The notes beneath the pieces are model-generated. The model ran no database searches and was not told the origin of the DNA. It saw only the letters and a list, made by a program, of their open reading frames with translations. This document shows, in pieces, positions 25,649 to 34,335 of a DNA stretch of 64,000 nucleotides. Made by a program: the position numbers and the translations under genes. How positions within the stretch are numbered: the stretch's first letter is position 1; every line of letters begins with the position of its first letter. The stretch comes from Exiguobacterium sp. s146 (lineage in GTDB: Bacteria; Bacillota; Bacilli; Exiguobacteriales; Exiguobacteriaceae). The DNA is taken from contig NZ_JACSMA010000001.1 in assembly GCF_018618415.1 (NCBI RefSeq), positions 434,001-498,000 on the forward strand. The letters run 5' to 3'.

Positions 25649-25917
25649 AAAAAAATCCCCCGCCCGACATGTCTAAAAAAGACATGAAGGACGGGGGACC
25701 CGTGGTGCCACCTTCGTTGGGGGAGCTCCCCCCACTCATCGCGAACCATCATTCGCTATCCTCGGTAACGGGAGGACCCGTCAGAGCCTACATATCGGTC
25801 TGAACGCTCAAAAGCCCATTCACGCAAGACACGTCACCGGTTCGCATCGACCACCGGCTTTCTGAAGACGTCTCTTCGCGCTACTCTTCTTTCTCATCGC
25901 GAGTTCGTATGAATGTT
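25649..25917 (-). ncRNA. T-box leader, tRNA-Trp specific
   Basis: A leader of about 270 bases upstream of trpE. It carries the T-box core AAGGTGGCACCACG (25701-25714), which pairs with the uncharged tRNA end. A terminator follows whose stem arms contain CCCCCGTCC / GGGCGGGGG (25656-25699), then seven T. The specifier region reads GTGAATGGGC, placing codon TGG (tryptophan) at 25818-25816. When Trp-tRNA is uncharged the antiterminator should form and trpEG be expressed. Confidence 0.92.
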
Positions 25918-25923
25918 ATCGTT

Positions 25924-25952
25924 ACTTTAACGGGCTGAAGTTGGAATGTCAA
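25924..25952 (-). promoter_or_regulatory. Sigma-A promoter of trpEG
   Basis: TTGACA (25952-25947), 17-base spacer, TAAAGT (25929-25924); transcription should start just before the T-box. Confidence 0.78.
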
Positions 25953-25975
25953 GCTGTGAACTGTGAATCGGAACA

Positions 25976-26004
25976 AAGAAAAACCCACGCACGAGGCGTG
26001 GGTC
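25976..26004 (-). terminator. Rho-independent terminator
   Basis: Minus-strand stem ACCCACGC / GCGTGGGT followed by five T, ending the small membrane gene at 26003. Confidence 0.88.
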
Positions 26005-26293
26005 AAGAAAGGTTCTCCATGTGACGTTCGGTCTTGCGCTTGCCGATGAACGCGTAGGCGATAAGAAACGCAGGGATCGGGAGCAGTACATTCCAAGACG
26101 ATGGAGAATGGAGTGTTTCGTAATACACGAGGCTCATCGTCATTTCAATGGCGAGATTCAGGACCAACGTGATGAGCGGGGCGACGTACGCCTTTTCAAC
26201 TCGGATTGCGATGAGGACCCCCGTCCCGATGGTGAGGATTGGGACGATGACGAGTTGCCAGATAAACGAGTCGATGAAAAACACGAGCATCAT
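26003..26293 (-). CDS. Small integral membrane protein
   Basis: A 95- or 96-residue protein with three or four hydrophobic helices and a basic tail (KRKTERH). AGAGAGG abuts the first of two ATG codons, so the second (26290) may be used. Conserved-looking features are few: an acidic residue in helix 3 ('LNLAIEMTMSLVYYE'). Not recognised; monocistronic and ended by a clear terminator. It reads away from the gene at 26465. Confidence 0.72.
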   Translation of the reverse strand: MMLVFFIDSFIWQLVIVPILTIGTGVLIAIRVEKAYVAPLITLVLNLAIEMTMSLVYYETLHSPSSWNVLLPIPAFLIAYAFIGKRKTERHMENLS

Positions 26294-26464
26294 CCTCTCT
26301 AAATGGGATAAACTGTATATTGCTAAGTATACAGGGAATAGAGGATAAGGAAAAGAATACGCATGATGTGGTTACATGCAATCGAGCAAGTAAGACGACC
26401 GTTACAAGTGGGACGACTCGAGCATACGAGTATGTTATGATGGACGCGAAAGGTAGGTACATCA

Positions 26465-26839
26465 ATGGAAACCATCAACTTAAAACAACTTTCTGACGAA
26501 CGGGCCGCGCTTCAAGTCAAGGGCGACCTGGACGCGATGCGAGGCATCATGCATGACGAGTTTCGTTACGTCGACTCGAGCGGACGTCAGTTCGATAAAG
26601 AAACATTTTTAGACCAGTTCGTCGACCCGGCGTCTGTCCAGTGGATCACGCAGGAGACCGTCACGTTCGATGAGACGGTGGCTGGCGAGATCGCACTCGT
26701 GCAACTGTTGCTCGAGGAGCGTTTCATTCTCGGGACAAACGCTTACGAAGGCCGGTTCTGGGTATTGCACGTCTATATGAAACAAGAAGACACATGGCTC
26801 TGGCAAGGCGGCCAGTCAACAATGATTCATGAGGTATGA
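26465..26839 (+). CDS. NTF2-like (DUF4440-type) protein
   Basis: A 124-residue soluble protein with the cystatin-like NTF2 fold. It has N-terminal helices, then 'IMHDEFRYVDSSGRQFDKETFL' (in part HDEFRYVDSSGRQ), and a beta sheet ending with 'DTWLWQGGQST'. These match the DUF4440 pattern, which includes hydrolase and isomerase relatives but mostly proteins of unknown role. GAAAGGTAGG precedes the ATG. Single gene with its own terminator. It is a distant relative of the protein at 15346. Confidence 0.82.
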   Translation: METINLKQLSDERAALQVKGDLDAMRGIMHDEFRYVDSSGRQFDKETFLDQFVDPASVQWITQETVTFDETVAGEIALVQLLLEERFILGTNAYEGRFWVLHVYMKQEDTWLWQGGQSTMIHEV

Positions 26840-26847
26840 GAACCGCG

Positions 26848-26878
26848 AACTGCTTTGGGGAACCAAGGCAGTTTTTTT
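26848..26878 (+). terminator. Rho-independent terminator
   Basis: An 11-bp stem (AACTGCTTTGG / CCAAGGCAGTT) and seven T. Confidence 0.9.
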
Positions 26879-26993
26879 CGTGAAATCATTTACCTGATTT
26901 ACTAAAAAACCATCATTGTATGAAGTCGAATTATTACAATAGAATTTGGAAATCGACCAATTAACTGTAAAACCTACATAATGGAGGAAAGTC

Positions 26994-28316
26994 ATGAATC
27001 ATTCATCGTATTTGAAATTATTCTTAGCCGGTTCACTCATCGTCTCGCCACTCTTGCCACTTCAAGCGCAAGCGGAAGGCTCGACGGAACAACCACCGGT
27101 CGTCGAGACGGTCGACGTCACGGCACCGCTCGCACCGGTCGTTTCGACGCCACTCCATACGTCGACGTCACTGACGATTGAAGGAGAGGCTGGTACGACA
27201 GCGTTGATCGGCATCAACAGCAAAGTGTACACGCGTGTCGTCACGGAAGCAGGAACGGCTCAATTTAACATGAGCCCGCAATCGGTCGGTAAACGGATTT
27301 CGGTCAGTTTGCGCGATGCAGCGGGCAATGTCAGTGAGGCGACAGAGATCGTTGTCGCTGTCGACCCGGCCGCACGTCCGGTGACACCGAAAATCGGAAC
27401 GGTCAACAACTCGGCCCGTCAAATCGTCGTCACAGGAACACCTGGCGCGAAAGTGACACTCCAAGTCGGTGCAGCCACATACACGGCGCGCTATGATGCG
27501 AAAGGCGTCTATCGCCGTGCGACGATCGCCCTTCCAATCGGAACGGTCATCCGTGCGACAACTGTCGATGCGAAAGGCGCGACCAGCATCACGCGCTCGA
27601 CGAAAGTCATTAAAGACGGTGTAGCTCCAGCGCGCCCACGAGTCGCACAGAGCGTGACGACGACATCGACCTCGATTACAGGGACTGCCGAAGCGTATGC
27701 GACGGTGTATGCTCAAATCGGAACGAAGCTCTATAAAGCACCGGTCATGTCGACTGGCAAATTTGCAATCAAAATCCCGACACAAAAACGTGGACAAGCC
27801 ATCTCGTTGTATGCGGTTGACGGAGCCGGCAATAAAGGCGGCGTGCTCAAATTAGGTGTCCAACATGCACTCTACAACAAGTTCTATCGTTTCCCAGGTC
27901 CGGTAACGGTCCATCGTGAAGTGCTCGATAGCTATGGCGAGTTCCGTTACGCCGAGACGTTCGCACCGGTGTTTTATGGCTCACCATCGAAAGCGAACAT
28001 GCAGTTCTTCCTCAACATCGAATCAGAAGGTGGTTTCCTTGAAATGGACACGCTCCGCCTGAAAGTCGGAAGCAAGTCGTACAAGGTGAACCTCGATCAA
28101 GACGATGTCGAGTACATTGAATATGAGGATGGAACGGTCGCCGAGTACGTCGAGTTCAAACCAGATGCGAAGCTCGTGCAATTCGTGAAAGCGAATGTCC
28201 GTCCGGAGAACCGAATCGTCGTGATGGTAGAAGGCAGTGAGGATGTCATCGAATGGCCACTCTACGCTGCGGAGAAACGTGCGTTCATGGAATCACTCAG
28301 TTTCGTCGGTTATTGA
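26994..28316 (+). CDS. Secreted protein with three Ig-like domains
   Basis: A 440-residue exported protein. The ATG follows ATGGAGGAAAG. A signal peptide ends around residue 27 (LQAQA). Three bacterial Ig-like modules of about 80 residues follow (about 45-125, 127-207, 208-290). Their recurring signature is 'tiTGtA...atVyaqiGtk.ykA...stGkfa'. The C-terminal 150 residues form a different acidic beta-rich domain ('DQDDVEYIEYEDGTVAEYVEF'), which I do not recognise. There is no LPXTG, SLH or membrane anchor. The modules are related to those of the truncated gene at the left end. A surface structural or binding role is inferred. Confidence 0.87.
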   Translation: MNHSSYLKLFLAGSLIVSPLLPLQAQAEGSTEQPPVVETVDVTAPLAPVVSTPLHTSTSLTIEGEAGTTALIGINSKVYTRVVTEAGTAQFNMSPQSVGKRISVSLRDAAGNVSEATEIVVAVDPAARPVTPKIGTVNNSARQIVVTGTPGAKVTLQVGAATYTARYDAKGVYRRATIALPIGTVIRATTVDAKGATSITRSTKVIKDGVAPARPRVAQSVTTTSTSITGTAEAYATVYAQIGTKLYKAPVMSTGKFAIKIPTQKRGQAISLYAVDGAGNKGGVLKLGVQHALYNKFYRFPGPVTVHREVLDSYGEFRYAETFAPVFYGSPSKANMQFFLNIESEGGFLEMDTLRLKVGSKSYKVNLDQDDVEYIEYEDGTVAEYVEFKPDAKLVQFVKANVRPENRIVVMVEGSEDVIEWPLYAAEKRAFMESLSFVGY

Positions 28317-28331
28317 TCCGTATCAGTTTTA

Positions 28332-28363
28332 ATCGCCCTTCATAGAGAAGGGCGATTTTTTTG
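28332..28363 (+). terminator. Rho-independent terminator
   Basis: Perfect 10-bp stem ATCGCCCTTC / GAAGGGCGAT with a T tract. Confidence 0.92.
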
Positions 28364-28850
28364 TGCTCAAAAATAAGGAGTGGGGGTGTTGTGTGCAACA
28401 ACGGAACTCACAACCCAATATCCATTTACTGGATATATTCAAACATTTCTGCGAAAAACCATTCATTTTTTTGTATATCGTCCATTGGACTCACCTTCAA
28501 AAGTCCTATTCGAAAAGTATAATCATTTATTCAAGCATCCAATAAAGATTGAACTGGTAACAAAATGGTTTATTAGAAAACGTTATTCACATAACTATAT
28601 GGTATTATATGGTTATTTATTATCTTCTATTGTAAAAACCAAATTGATAATTGGTAATTATATTTTATGAGTTGGATTTATAAAAATCTAATCCGACGAC
28701 AGAAGTCTGAACTCTTTATAAAATATTGATAGCGCTTACTTTGTTGATTTAATGCGATTTTTATTACACTGGTAATTCATCTGTCGTGAATTGATTATTC
28801 TAAATAAAATCATGAAATTGCATTATCATTTCCCTTTTTCGCTAAAAAGT
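28364..28850. other. AT-rich intergenic stretch upstream of the S-layer-like gene
   Basis: Nearly 500 bases with much lower GC than the rest of the window and no convincing gene. A GTG at 28386 with AAGGAG upstream opens a 94-codon frame (to 28670) encoding a basic, aromatic-rich peptide ending 'VKTKLIIGNYIL'. It matches nothing I know, and its composition fits random AT-rich sequence. The stretch may be an upstream regulatory region, curved DNA, or the relic of an inserted element. Confidence 0.6.
28727..28740. promoter_or_regulatory. cre-like palindrome upstream of the S-layer-like gene
   Basis: TGATAGCGCTTACT, a near match to the CcpA operator. Its reverse complement shares GTAAGCGCTATC with the site upstream of the 5'-nucleotidase gene at 34443. 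Confidence 0.5.
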
Positions 28851-28853
28851 CGC

Positions 28854-28882
28854 TTGTTTCAACTGGAAACGTTATGTATATT
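28854..28882 (+). promoter_or_regulatory. Sigma-A promoter of the S-layer-like gene
   Basis: TTGTTT, 17-base spacer, TATATT. It predicts an untranslated leader of about 190 bases before the start codon at 29078, long enough to stabilise the message of a major surface protein. Confidence 0.65.
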
Positions 28883-29077
28883 ATGGATGTAAGCAATCTG
28901 GGACGATACATAGGCTAAAAGTCAATGTATGGTTTTAGATACCTGTTTTTGTATGACTCGAGTCCTATCGATGCTATACATAACTCGGGCAGTAAGGGTG
29001 TCCGCGGAGTGATCGAGAGGGCCGAGAATGTCGAAGACGCAGAAATCGCATTTTACCAAAGGGAGGATTTAAACAAG

Positions 29078-31489
29078 ATGGCAAACAAAAAACAATTTGT
29101 CACAGCAGCGGCAGCGTTTGCAGTGACAGCGGCAGCGGTCGCACCAGCAATGTCGGCTTCAGCAGCAATGCCTGTCGTCAAGCTAGGGTCAGATTATGTA
29201 CGCCAAGGCAATTTGGATGCAGCGCTTGACAAGAAGTATCACGGATCAGAAATCCACTGGTACAAATCTTCAGTCAACATGAACAAATTGGGAGTCTTCC
29301 AAACGGCGGTTGGTTTCGTCAAAGGGAAAGGCATCAAAGTCGAGAAGCGCGTTCGCGTCTTGAACTATGCCCAAGAAGTGGTCGGACCGAAAGATATGCT
29401 CGTCTTCGAAAAAGGGGAAGCTGTTTCGGGAATCCGCACACAGCCGGTGAAATTTGCAGATCGCGTCTACATGAAGCCGGGTTCATGGTCTGGCATCGAC
29501 ACATCGAAGGTCGGCGAGTTCATGGCGACATTCACGTACACGAACAAAGCGTACGGAACGGTCTCGAAATCGTTCAAGTATAAAGTAGTTGAATCAGCGC
29601 CGATGGTATCGAGCGTCAAGTTGCTCAATGCGAAGGAACTTGAAATCAACTTCTCGAAACCGGTAGACGCGAGCACGCTCCTTTACAACGGTATGCTCAA
29701 AGATGGAACGGTCGAAATCGATCACATTCCAGACGCGCAACGTCTCAAAGGACTTCGCGGCACACTTTCGAAAGACGGCAAAACGCTCGTCGTTCGCGCC
29801 GAGAAGACATTCGATGGCCGCTACGCCGTGCTTGCTAGCTCGAAAATCGAAGGACTCGACGGCAAAGCGCTCGTCCCGTTCAAAGAAATCTACACGTTCA
29901 CAGACAACGTACGCCCGGTCCTCAACGACCCTGAGTACCTTGAAAACAACCGCGTGAAGTTCACGTTCTCTGAGCCGGTCAACGTCGACTCGGAAGATGA
30001 GCTCGAGAAGAAACTCGAGTTGAAAGATGCTTCAGGCGCTGGCTACAAAGTGGACGTCGACAAACTCTCGTGGGACGGCAAATCGTTCATCCTTGACTTG
30101 TCTGACGCACAGTTCGTAGCAGGTAAAGACTACAAGTTGACGCTCGTCGGTCTCCGTGACTTCGCTGGTAACTTTATCTCGCCAAACCCAGTGACGAAAA
30201 TCGTTCAGAAGAAAGTCATCGACGCGGTTAATCCTTCAGTCGTCGGCATGTCTTCTTCGAAACCGGGCTACCTCACAGTCACATTCTCTGAGGCTGTCTA
30301 CGTGGATCGCTACAACCATGTCGCGAAAATCACGCTCACGAACGGTGAAATCGAAGCTGACCTTGATGACAACGCATGGCTCGACGAGTCAGGCATAGTC
30401 CTCACTGTCCGTGACCACTCGTTCATCGGTCAAATCGACGTGAAAGTGTCTCACTTCCGTGACCTCGCTGGCAACTATGGCGCAGCGTCAACAAAACTCG
30501 TCAACTTCACAAACGATGCGACAGCTCCGACTGTGACAGACGCGAAAGTGGAAGTCATCAACGGCAAAAACCACCTCGTCCTCACGTTCTCTGAAGAACT
30601 CAAACAGGGCGCTTACAGCGACGGCAAGATGATTGGTTCGTACATCACGCCGAACGGTGTCGAGAAGAAAGTGGCGGCATGGACTGACGCTTCGTACTAC
30701 TCGAAGAACCAAATCAAGACGCCGATCTCGGATCTTGAACTTGGAAACTACTCGGTCAAACTTCCGGCTAACCTCGTGAAGGATGTCGTCGGTAACGAGA
30801 GCCTCGAGCAATCGATCAAGTTCTCAATCGTCTCAAGCCCAATCGAGAAAGAGAAGCCAACGTTCGATGGCTACTACTTCCAAGAGAAGGACAACAGCAC
30901 GCTTTACCTCAAGTTCAGCGAGAAGCTCGACCCATCGTCACTCAACTTGGGTAACTTCTTAATCGAAGGCAAAGCGATTGCTGAGAAAGCTGTCTTCCTC
31001 AGTGAGAAACGTGACGTCATCAAGTTGACGCTTGCAGAAGGCGCGATTCAAACGTCTGGTAAGTATGCATTCGTGATCCAAAACATCAAAGATGTTGTGG
31101 GCAACGTCATGGATACAGTCTCGTTGAACGAGAAGTTCGCGGAGAACGACCTCCCAGGCTTGACGTCAGCGGTCCTCACGTCGAACAACGTGTCAGGTGA
31201 CTACGCGATCATCACGCTCACGTTCGATGAGTCGATTGCGAAGTACTCAATCGAAGATGGCTACGAAGACTTCAAAGTCCTCGTTGGCGACAAAGATCTC
31301 TCGAAATCTGCGACAGTCACAGAGATCATGGGATCGCAGTCGAACCAAGTTCAAATCACGATTGACCGTGTGTTGACTCCGGCTGAGACGGCTCAAACGC
31401 TCACGCTCAAGCCAGGCGCTGCGTTCGAGGTGCTCGACCTCGAGAACAACAAACACCCATTGTTCACTTCGGTGAACATCGCTAAGTAA
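29078..31489 (+). CDS. S-layer-like surface protein with tandem Ig-type domains
   Basis: An exported protein of 803 residues. The ATG at 29078 follows GGGAGG by ten bases; a signal peptide of about 30 residues ends in SASAA. Two N-terminal beta domains (about 33-95 and 97-165) resemble DUF5011/Big-type Ig folds ('LDAALDKKYHGSEIHWYKSS', 'GIKVEKRVRVLNY'). Five or six SbsA-type Ig domains follow, each with a 'LtvtFSEpv' strand and 'lrDlaGN' loop. There are no Cys residues, as is usual for S-layer proteins. Codons are strongly biased to C-ending forms, suggesting very high expression. The N-terminal pair is shared with the 5'-nucleotidase at 34501 and may attach both to a wall polymer. S-layer identity is inferred. 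Confidence 0.85.
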   Translation: MANKKQFVTAAAAFAVTAAAVAPAMSASAAMPVVKLGSDYVRQGNLDAALDKKYHGSEIHWYKSSVNMNKLGVFQTAVGFVKGKGIKVEKRVRVLNYAQEVVGPKDMLVFEKGEAVSGIRTQPVKFADRVYMKPGSWSGIDTSKVGEFMATFTYTNKAYGTVSKSFKYKVVESAPMVSSVKLLNAKELEINFSKPVDASTLLYNGMLKDGTVEIDHIPDAQRLKGLRGTLSKDGKTLVVRAEKTFDGRYAVLASSKIEGLDGKALVPFKEIYTFTDNVRPVLNDPEYLENNRVKFTFSEPVNVDSEDELEKKLELKDASGAGYKVDVDKLSWDGKSFILDLSDAQFVAGKDYKLTLVGLRDFAGNFISPNPVTKIVQKKVIDAVNPSVVGMSSSKPGYLTVTFSEAVYVDRYNHVAKITLTNGEIEADLDDNAWLDESGIVLTVRDHSFIGQIDVKVSHFRDLAGNYGAASTKLVNFTNDATAPTVTDAKVEVINGKNHLVLTFSEELKQGAYSDGKMIGSYITPNGVEKKVAAWTDASYYSKNQIKTPISDLELGNYSVKLPANLVKDVVGNESLEQSIKFSIVSSPIEKEKPTFDGYYFQEKDNSTLYLKFSEKLDPSSLNLGNFLIEGKAIAEKAVFLSEKRDVIKLTLAEGAIQTSGKYAFVIQNIKDVVGNVMDTVSLNEKFAENDLPGLTSAVLTSNNVSGDYAIITLTFDESIAKYSIEDGYEDFKVLVGDKDLSKSATVTEIMGSQSNQVQITIDRVLTPAETAQTLTLKPGAAFEVLDLENNKHPLFTSVNIAK

Positions 31490-31556
31490 TTAGCGTTGAC
31501 CTTCATTGACCCTCCCTTAGGGTTAAATAGAGCAAAGCCTTCGGGCTGCGCCATCT

Positions 31557-31589
31557 TGAAACCGGTAGCGTTTGACGCTACCGGTTTTA
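31557..31589 (+). terminator. Rho-independent terminator of the S-layer-like gene
   Basis: Perfect 12-bp stem AAACCGGTAGCG / CGCTACCGGTTT and a short T tract. A smaller UUCG-capped hairpin (AGCC TTCG GGCT) lies about 20 bases upstream. Confidence 0.92.
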
Positions 31590-31711
31590 CTATGTATGAA
31601 ACTGCAATAAATACATATTAATCCCAATTTATTATGGAAATTTAAAACAAGTACGGTATGATTATATTGTTCTATTTTTTTAGTGGATACTTTATAATTT
31701 GGAGGGGAATT

Positions 31712-32212
31712 ATGAGTCGAACACAACGGAAACAGAGGCAAAAGTTTCAACTTCTCATTAGGACTTTCATCCTGGTCTGTCTGGTCATGGCAGGGGTCAT
31801 TTACGAGCAAAACCAGGAAGCCGAGGCGGACGGGATGTTACATCCGTCCACATCGGGGAGTGAGTTGAGATTCAGCGGTATGGCGTTGCGTCTTGATCCG
31901 CAAGGACTATACATACATGCGAACGGGAGTCATAAGCCGCTTGGCTTCACCCAAGCCTATATTGAACCGACACGAGGCTATATCGTGGTCCGACGCGATC
32001 GGGCCGATTCGGTCGTCTCGATTATCGCCGAACCGGATGAGACGCTCACGAAGCGAGGTATCACGATTGGGGCGTCCGGGGGTGGGACGGTGACGCATTT
32101 GTTTGTCTATCAGAACGGCGTCCAACTGAACATGGCTGATCCTGTGGATTATGCCAAGACGGCTGGCGTTTTCTCCAATATTTGGATGACCATTATCAGT
32201 CAGAGTCGATGA
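31712..32212 (+). CDS. Hypothetical membrane-anchored or secreted protein
   Basis: A 166-residue protein. The ATG at 31712 follows GGAGGGG by five bases. A strongly basic N-terminus (MSRTQRKQRQK) and one hydrophobic helix (about 15-31) make a signal anchor or signal peptide with a possible cut after AEA-DG. The rest is beta-rich ('ELRFSGMALRLDPQGLYIHANG') and faces the outside. No known domain recognised. It lies between the S-layer-like gene and the surface-glycan locus, so a cell-envelope role is likely. Confidence 0.75.
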   Translation: MSRTQRKQRQKFQLLIRTFILVCLVMAGVIYEQNQEAEADGMLHPSTSGSELRFSGMALRLDPQGLYIHANGSHKPLGFTQAYIEPTRGYIVVRRDRADSVVSIIAEPDETLTKRGITIGASGGGTVTHLFVYQNGVQLNMADPVDYAKTAGVFSNIWMTIISQSR

Positions 32213-32243
32213 GCCGCCGGCACGACCGGTGCTCGTCTTTTTT
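32211..32243 (+). terminator. Terminator-like hairpin
   Basis: GAGCCGCCGG pairs with CCGGTGCTC (one bulge, one G-T pair) ahead of a T tract; it starts within the stop codon region. Confidence 0.7.
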
Positions 32244-32257
32244 AGAAGTGAAGAACG

Positions 32258-32272
32258 AACTTTCTATAGAAT
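32258..32272 (+). repeat. Short flanking repeat, left copy
   Basis: AACTTTCTATAGAAT. The sequence AACTTCTATAGAAT recurs at 34261-34274, so the two near-identical copies bracket the asparagine-synthase-like gene. The core TTCTATAGAA is itself a palindrome. Confidence 0.55.
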
Positions 32273-32283
32273 GAGGGAAAACG

Positions 32284-34236
32284 ATGCAAGCTTATCAACG
32301 TGGATTTTTAATGACCGCTACACGGCTAAACCGTGAAGGATGGAAAACGATTACATTGCCGAATGGCGATTTCTTTTATTACGACCCGCTCAGTCCGGTC
32401 GACTTGATTCAAGAAGGTGCCCGCTGGCTGCTCGCTTTTGGGGATATCCTCGACATCCGAGCGCATCAGCGTGATCGGAAAGGGGTACTCGAACGATTAA
32501 ACGGGCAAGATGTGGATGCCTTCCATGAAACGCTTGACTTCATGGGTGGCCGCTACGTGTTGATTCGGGGGGATGAAACGTCGGTTCGCCTCTATCATGA
32601 TGCGACCGGGATGCGAGGTGTCTACTTCACGACGGAAGCGCCGCTCCGAGCGGCGTCCCATCTGGAATTGTTGCAGGAAGATGTGCAGTCAAAGCCTCAC
32701 CCGCTTTGCTCGGATGAGTTGCGACACCATAACCATTATCACTTGCCAGGTCATTTCACGATTTATAAGTCGATTCGAATTCTCGTCCCGAACCATTTTG
32801 TGGATGAGGCGAACCGGATGACACGTTATTATCCACGTCGTCCGCTTGAGGCACTACCTGTCGAGGCGGCCATCGAACCGCTCCGGACGTGGTTCGACAA
32901 TCAGTTGCATCAGCTGTTCGAGTCGGACGAACGAATGATTTTCTCGCTCACGGCCGGTATTGACAGTCGCTTGTCGTTGGCGCTCCTCAAACCGTTTCTC
33001 GCGAACATCGAGACGTTCACGTATCAGAACGTGGCGACAGGTCATCACGTCGAATCGCTCGATATCGATGCCGAAGTCGCGTCGATGATGGCGCGTGACC
33101 TTCAATTTCAGCACCGGGTCATCCCGGTCGATGACAGAGCGTTCGAACGTGACGAGGAGACACGGGAGTTCCGTTCGATGTTGCGACAAAGCGTGACGTC
33201 ACGTCACGGTCATGCCCATGCATACGAATATATGAAACTGTATAAAGACCGTCCGACGCGCCACTTGCGCTCGAACATCCTTGAGATCGGGCGAGCGTTT
33301 TATCGGAAGAACCGGACGCTGCCGGCCGAGTTGACAGTCGAAGGGGCGATTCGTTGCTATTCATGGAAGTCGCGGGAAGACGAGCGTGTCGTCTCGCTTT
33401 GGACGTCTTATGTAGCTGCGGTCGGTTTGACGATAGAGACACTTCACGGCTACGACCCATATGACTTGTTGTACTGGGAATACCGGATGGGCGTCTGGCA
33501 CCAGCAAGTGCTCGCCGAAAGTGATGTCGCGTTTGAGACGTATATCCCGTTCAACGCGCGGGCCATCCTAGAATTGTTCTTGACACCTGATTATGGGGAT
33601 CGGCTATACGCCAAACTGTTTTATGAAGTGATCGGCCATGAGTGGCCGGTGCTCGCGTTCTGGGGTGTGAACAAGCGGGACACGATGCGTGACTATTTGC
33701 ATCCGACGCTCGATCAAGGATGGATGGCGCTCAATGGGGTCATCACGAGCGGTCGGCTGGACGAGACGACGATTCCGTTGAACGTCCGGCGCTTGACGAC
33801 GCACGTGTCGTACCACCTCGAGGCGAACGCGATGCAAAAAGGTGACCATATGGCGTATTCCCAAATCCTCACGACGAAACCGGGGCAGACGTATCGCCTG
33901 AACTTGAACGTGCTCAACCCGTTCGAGAAGCGGTCGTCACTCGGATTAGGACGGATGCGCTATGAAATTTGGGTCGGTGGCGTGCTTTATTTATCCGAAG
34001 ATATCGCCGCCTGGGGTGGACCGAACCAAGTATGGGTCGAGTTCGATGCGACAGATGACACGACGGAACTGATGGTCCGGACGGTCGCCCTTCGTGATTG
34101 CGGGCCGAATAAATGGGGGGCGGCCTCCAAGATGCAACTCGAGGCGCTCCGCCTCCAAGAGATCGAGCATGGGCATTTGAAAGCTGGTGCGTCAAGTCCG
34201 TTCACCCAACTTCACGAACTGGTTGAAACCGAATAA
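32284..34236 (+). CDS. Asparagine-synthase-like protein, no Cys nucleophile
   Basis: A 650-residue cytosolic protein with the layout of class II asparagine synthases. The N-terminal part (about 1-190) keeps the Ntn-like strand pattern ('GGRYVLIRGDETSVRLYHDA') but lacks the catalytic Cys2, so it cannot use glutamine in the usual way. The middle has the PP-loop FSLTAGIDSRLS (about 220-230), which replaces SGGxDS. The last 130 residues are a beta-sandwich-like domain ('GQTYRLNLNVLNPFEKRSS'). AsnB-like proteins of this sort occur in polysaccharide and capsule loci, where they amidate or otherwise modify uronic acids; that role here is inference. It precedes the glycosyltransferase cluster. Confidence 0.82.
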   Translation: MQAYQRGFLMTATRLNREGWKTITLPNGDFFYYDPLSPVDLIQEGARWLLAFGDILDIRAHQRDRKGVLERLNGQDVDAFHETLDFMGGRYVLIRGDETSVRLYHDATGMRGVYFTTEAPLRAASHLELLQEDVQSKPHPLCSDELRHHNHYHLPGHFTIYKSIRILVPNHFVDEANRMTRYYPRRPLEALPVEAAIEPLRTWFDNQLHQLFESDERMIFSLTAGIDSRLSLALLKPFLANIETFTYQNVATGHHVESLDIDAEVASMMARDLQFQHRVIPVDDRAFERDEETREFRSMLRQSVTSRHGHAHAYEYMKLYKDRPTRHLRSNILEIGRAFYRKNRTLPAELTVEGAIRCYSWKSREDERVVSLWTSYVAAVGLTIETLHGYDPYDLLYWEYRMGVWHQQVLAESDVAFETYIPFNARAILELFLTPDYGDRLYAKLFYEVIGHEWPVLAFWGVNKRDTMRDYLHPTLDQGWMALNGVITSGRLDETTIPLNVRRLTTHVSYHLEANAMQKGDHMAYSQILTTKPGQTYRLNLNVLNPFEKRSSLGLGRMRYEIWVGGVLYLSEDIAAWGGPNQVWVEFDATDDTTELMVRTVALRDCGPNKWGAASKMQLEALRLQEIEHGHLKAGASSPFTQLHELVETE

Positions 34237-34260
34237 GGTCTTTTTGCCTAACGTGTTTTG

Positions 34261-34274
34261 AACTTCTATAGAAT
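34261..34274 (+). repeat. Short flanking repeat, right copy
   Basis: AACTTCTATAGAAT, matching 32258-32272 apart from one missing T. Confidence 0.55.
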
Positions 34275-34304
34275 CCCTCGATGTTACAATCGGAGGATTT
34301 TTTG
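34271..34304 (+). terminator. Rho-independent terminator
   Basis: AATCCCTCGAT pairs with ATCGGAGGATT (one mismatch) followed by six T. Confidence 0.82.
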
Positions 34305-34335
34305 GAAAAGATACACGGAATTAACGAAAAATTAA

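Noticed and set aside
25333-25752. 139-codon minus-strand frame running from the T-box into trpE
   Set aside because: It crosses the T-box terminator, has no known features and overlaps trpE in another frame.
28363-28670. Two small frames in the AT-rich block (60 and about 94 codons)
   Set aside because: Composition fits random AT-rich sequence and nothing is recognised; only a weak start site exists, so they are described as part of the intergenic block.
31530-31560. Resemblance of GCAAAGCC...GGCTGCGCC to a c-di-GMP (GEMM) riboswitch
   Set aside because: The first GEMM helix with its GGGCAAACC and the tetraloop receptor are absent, so the aptamer cannot form.
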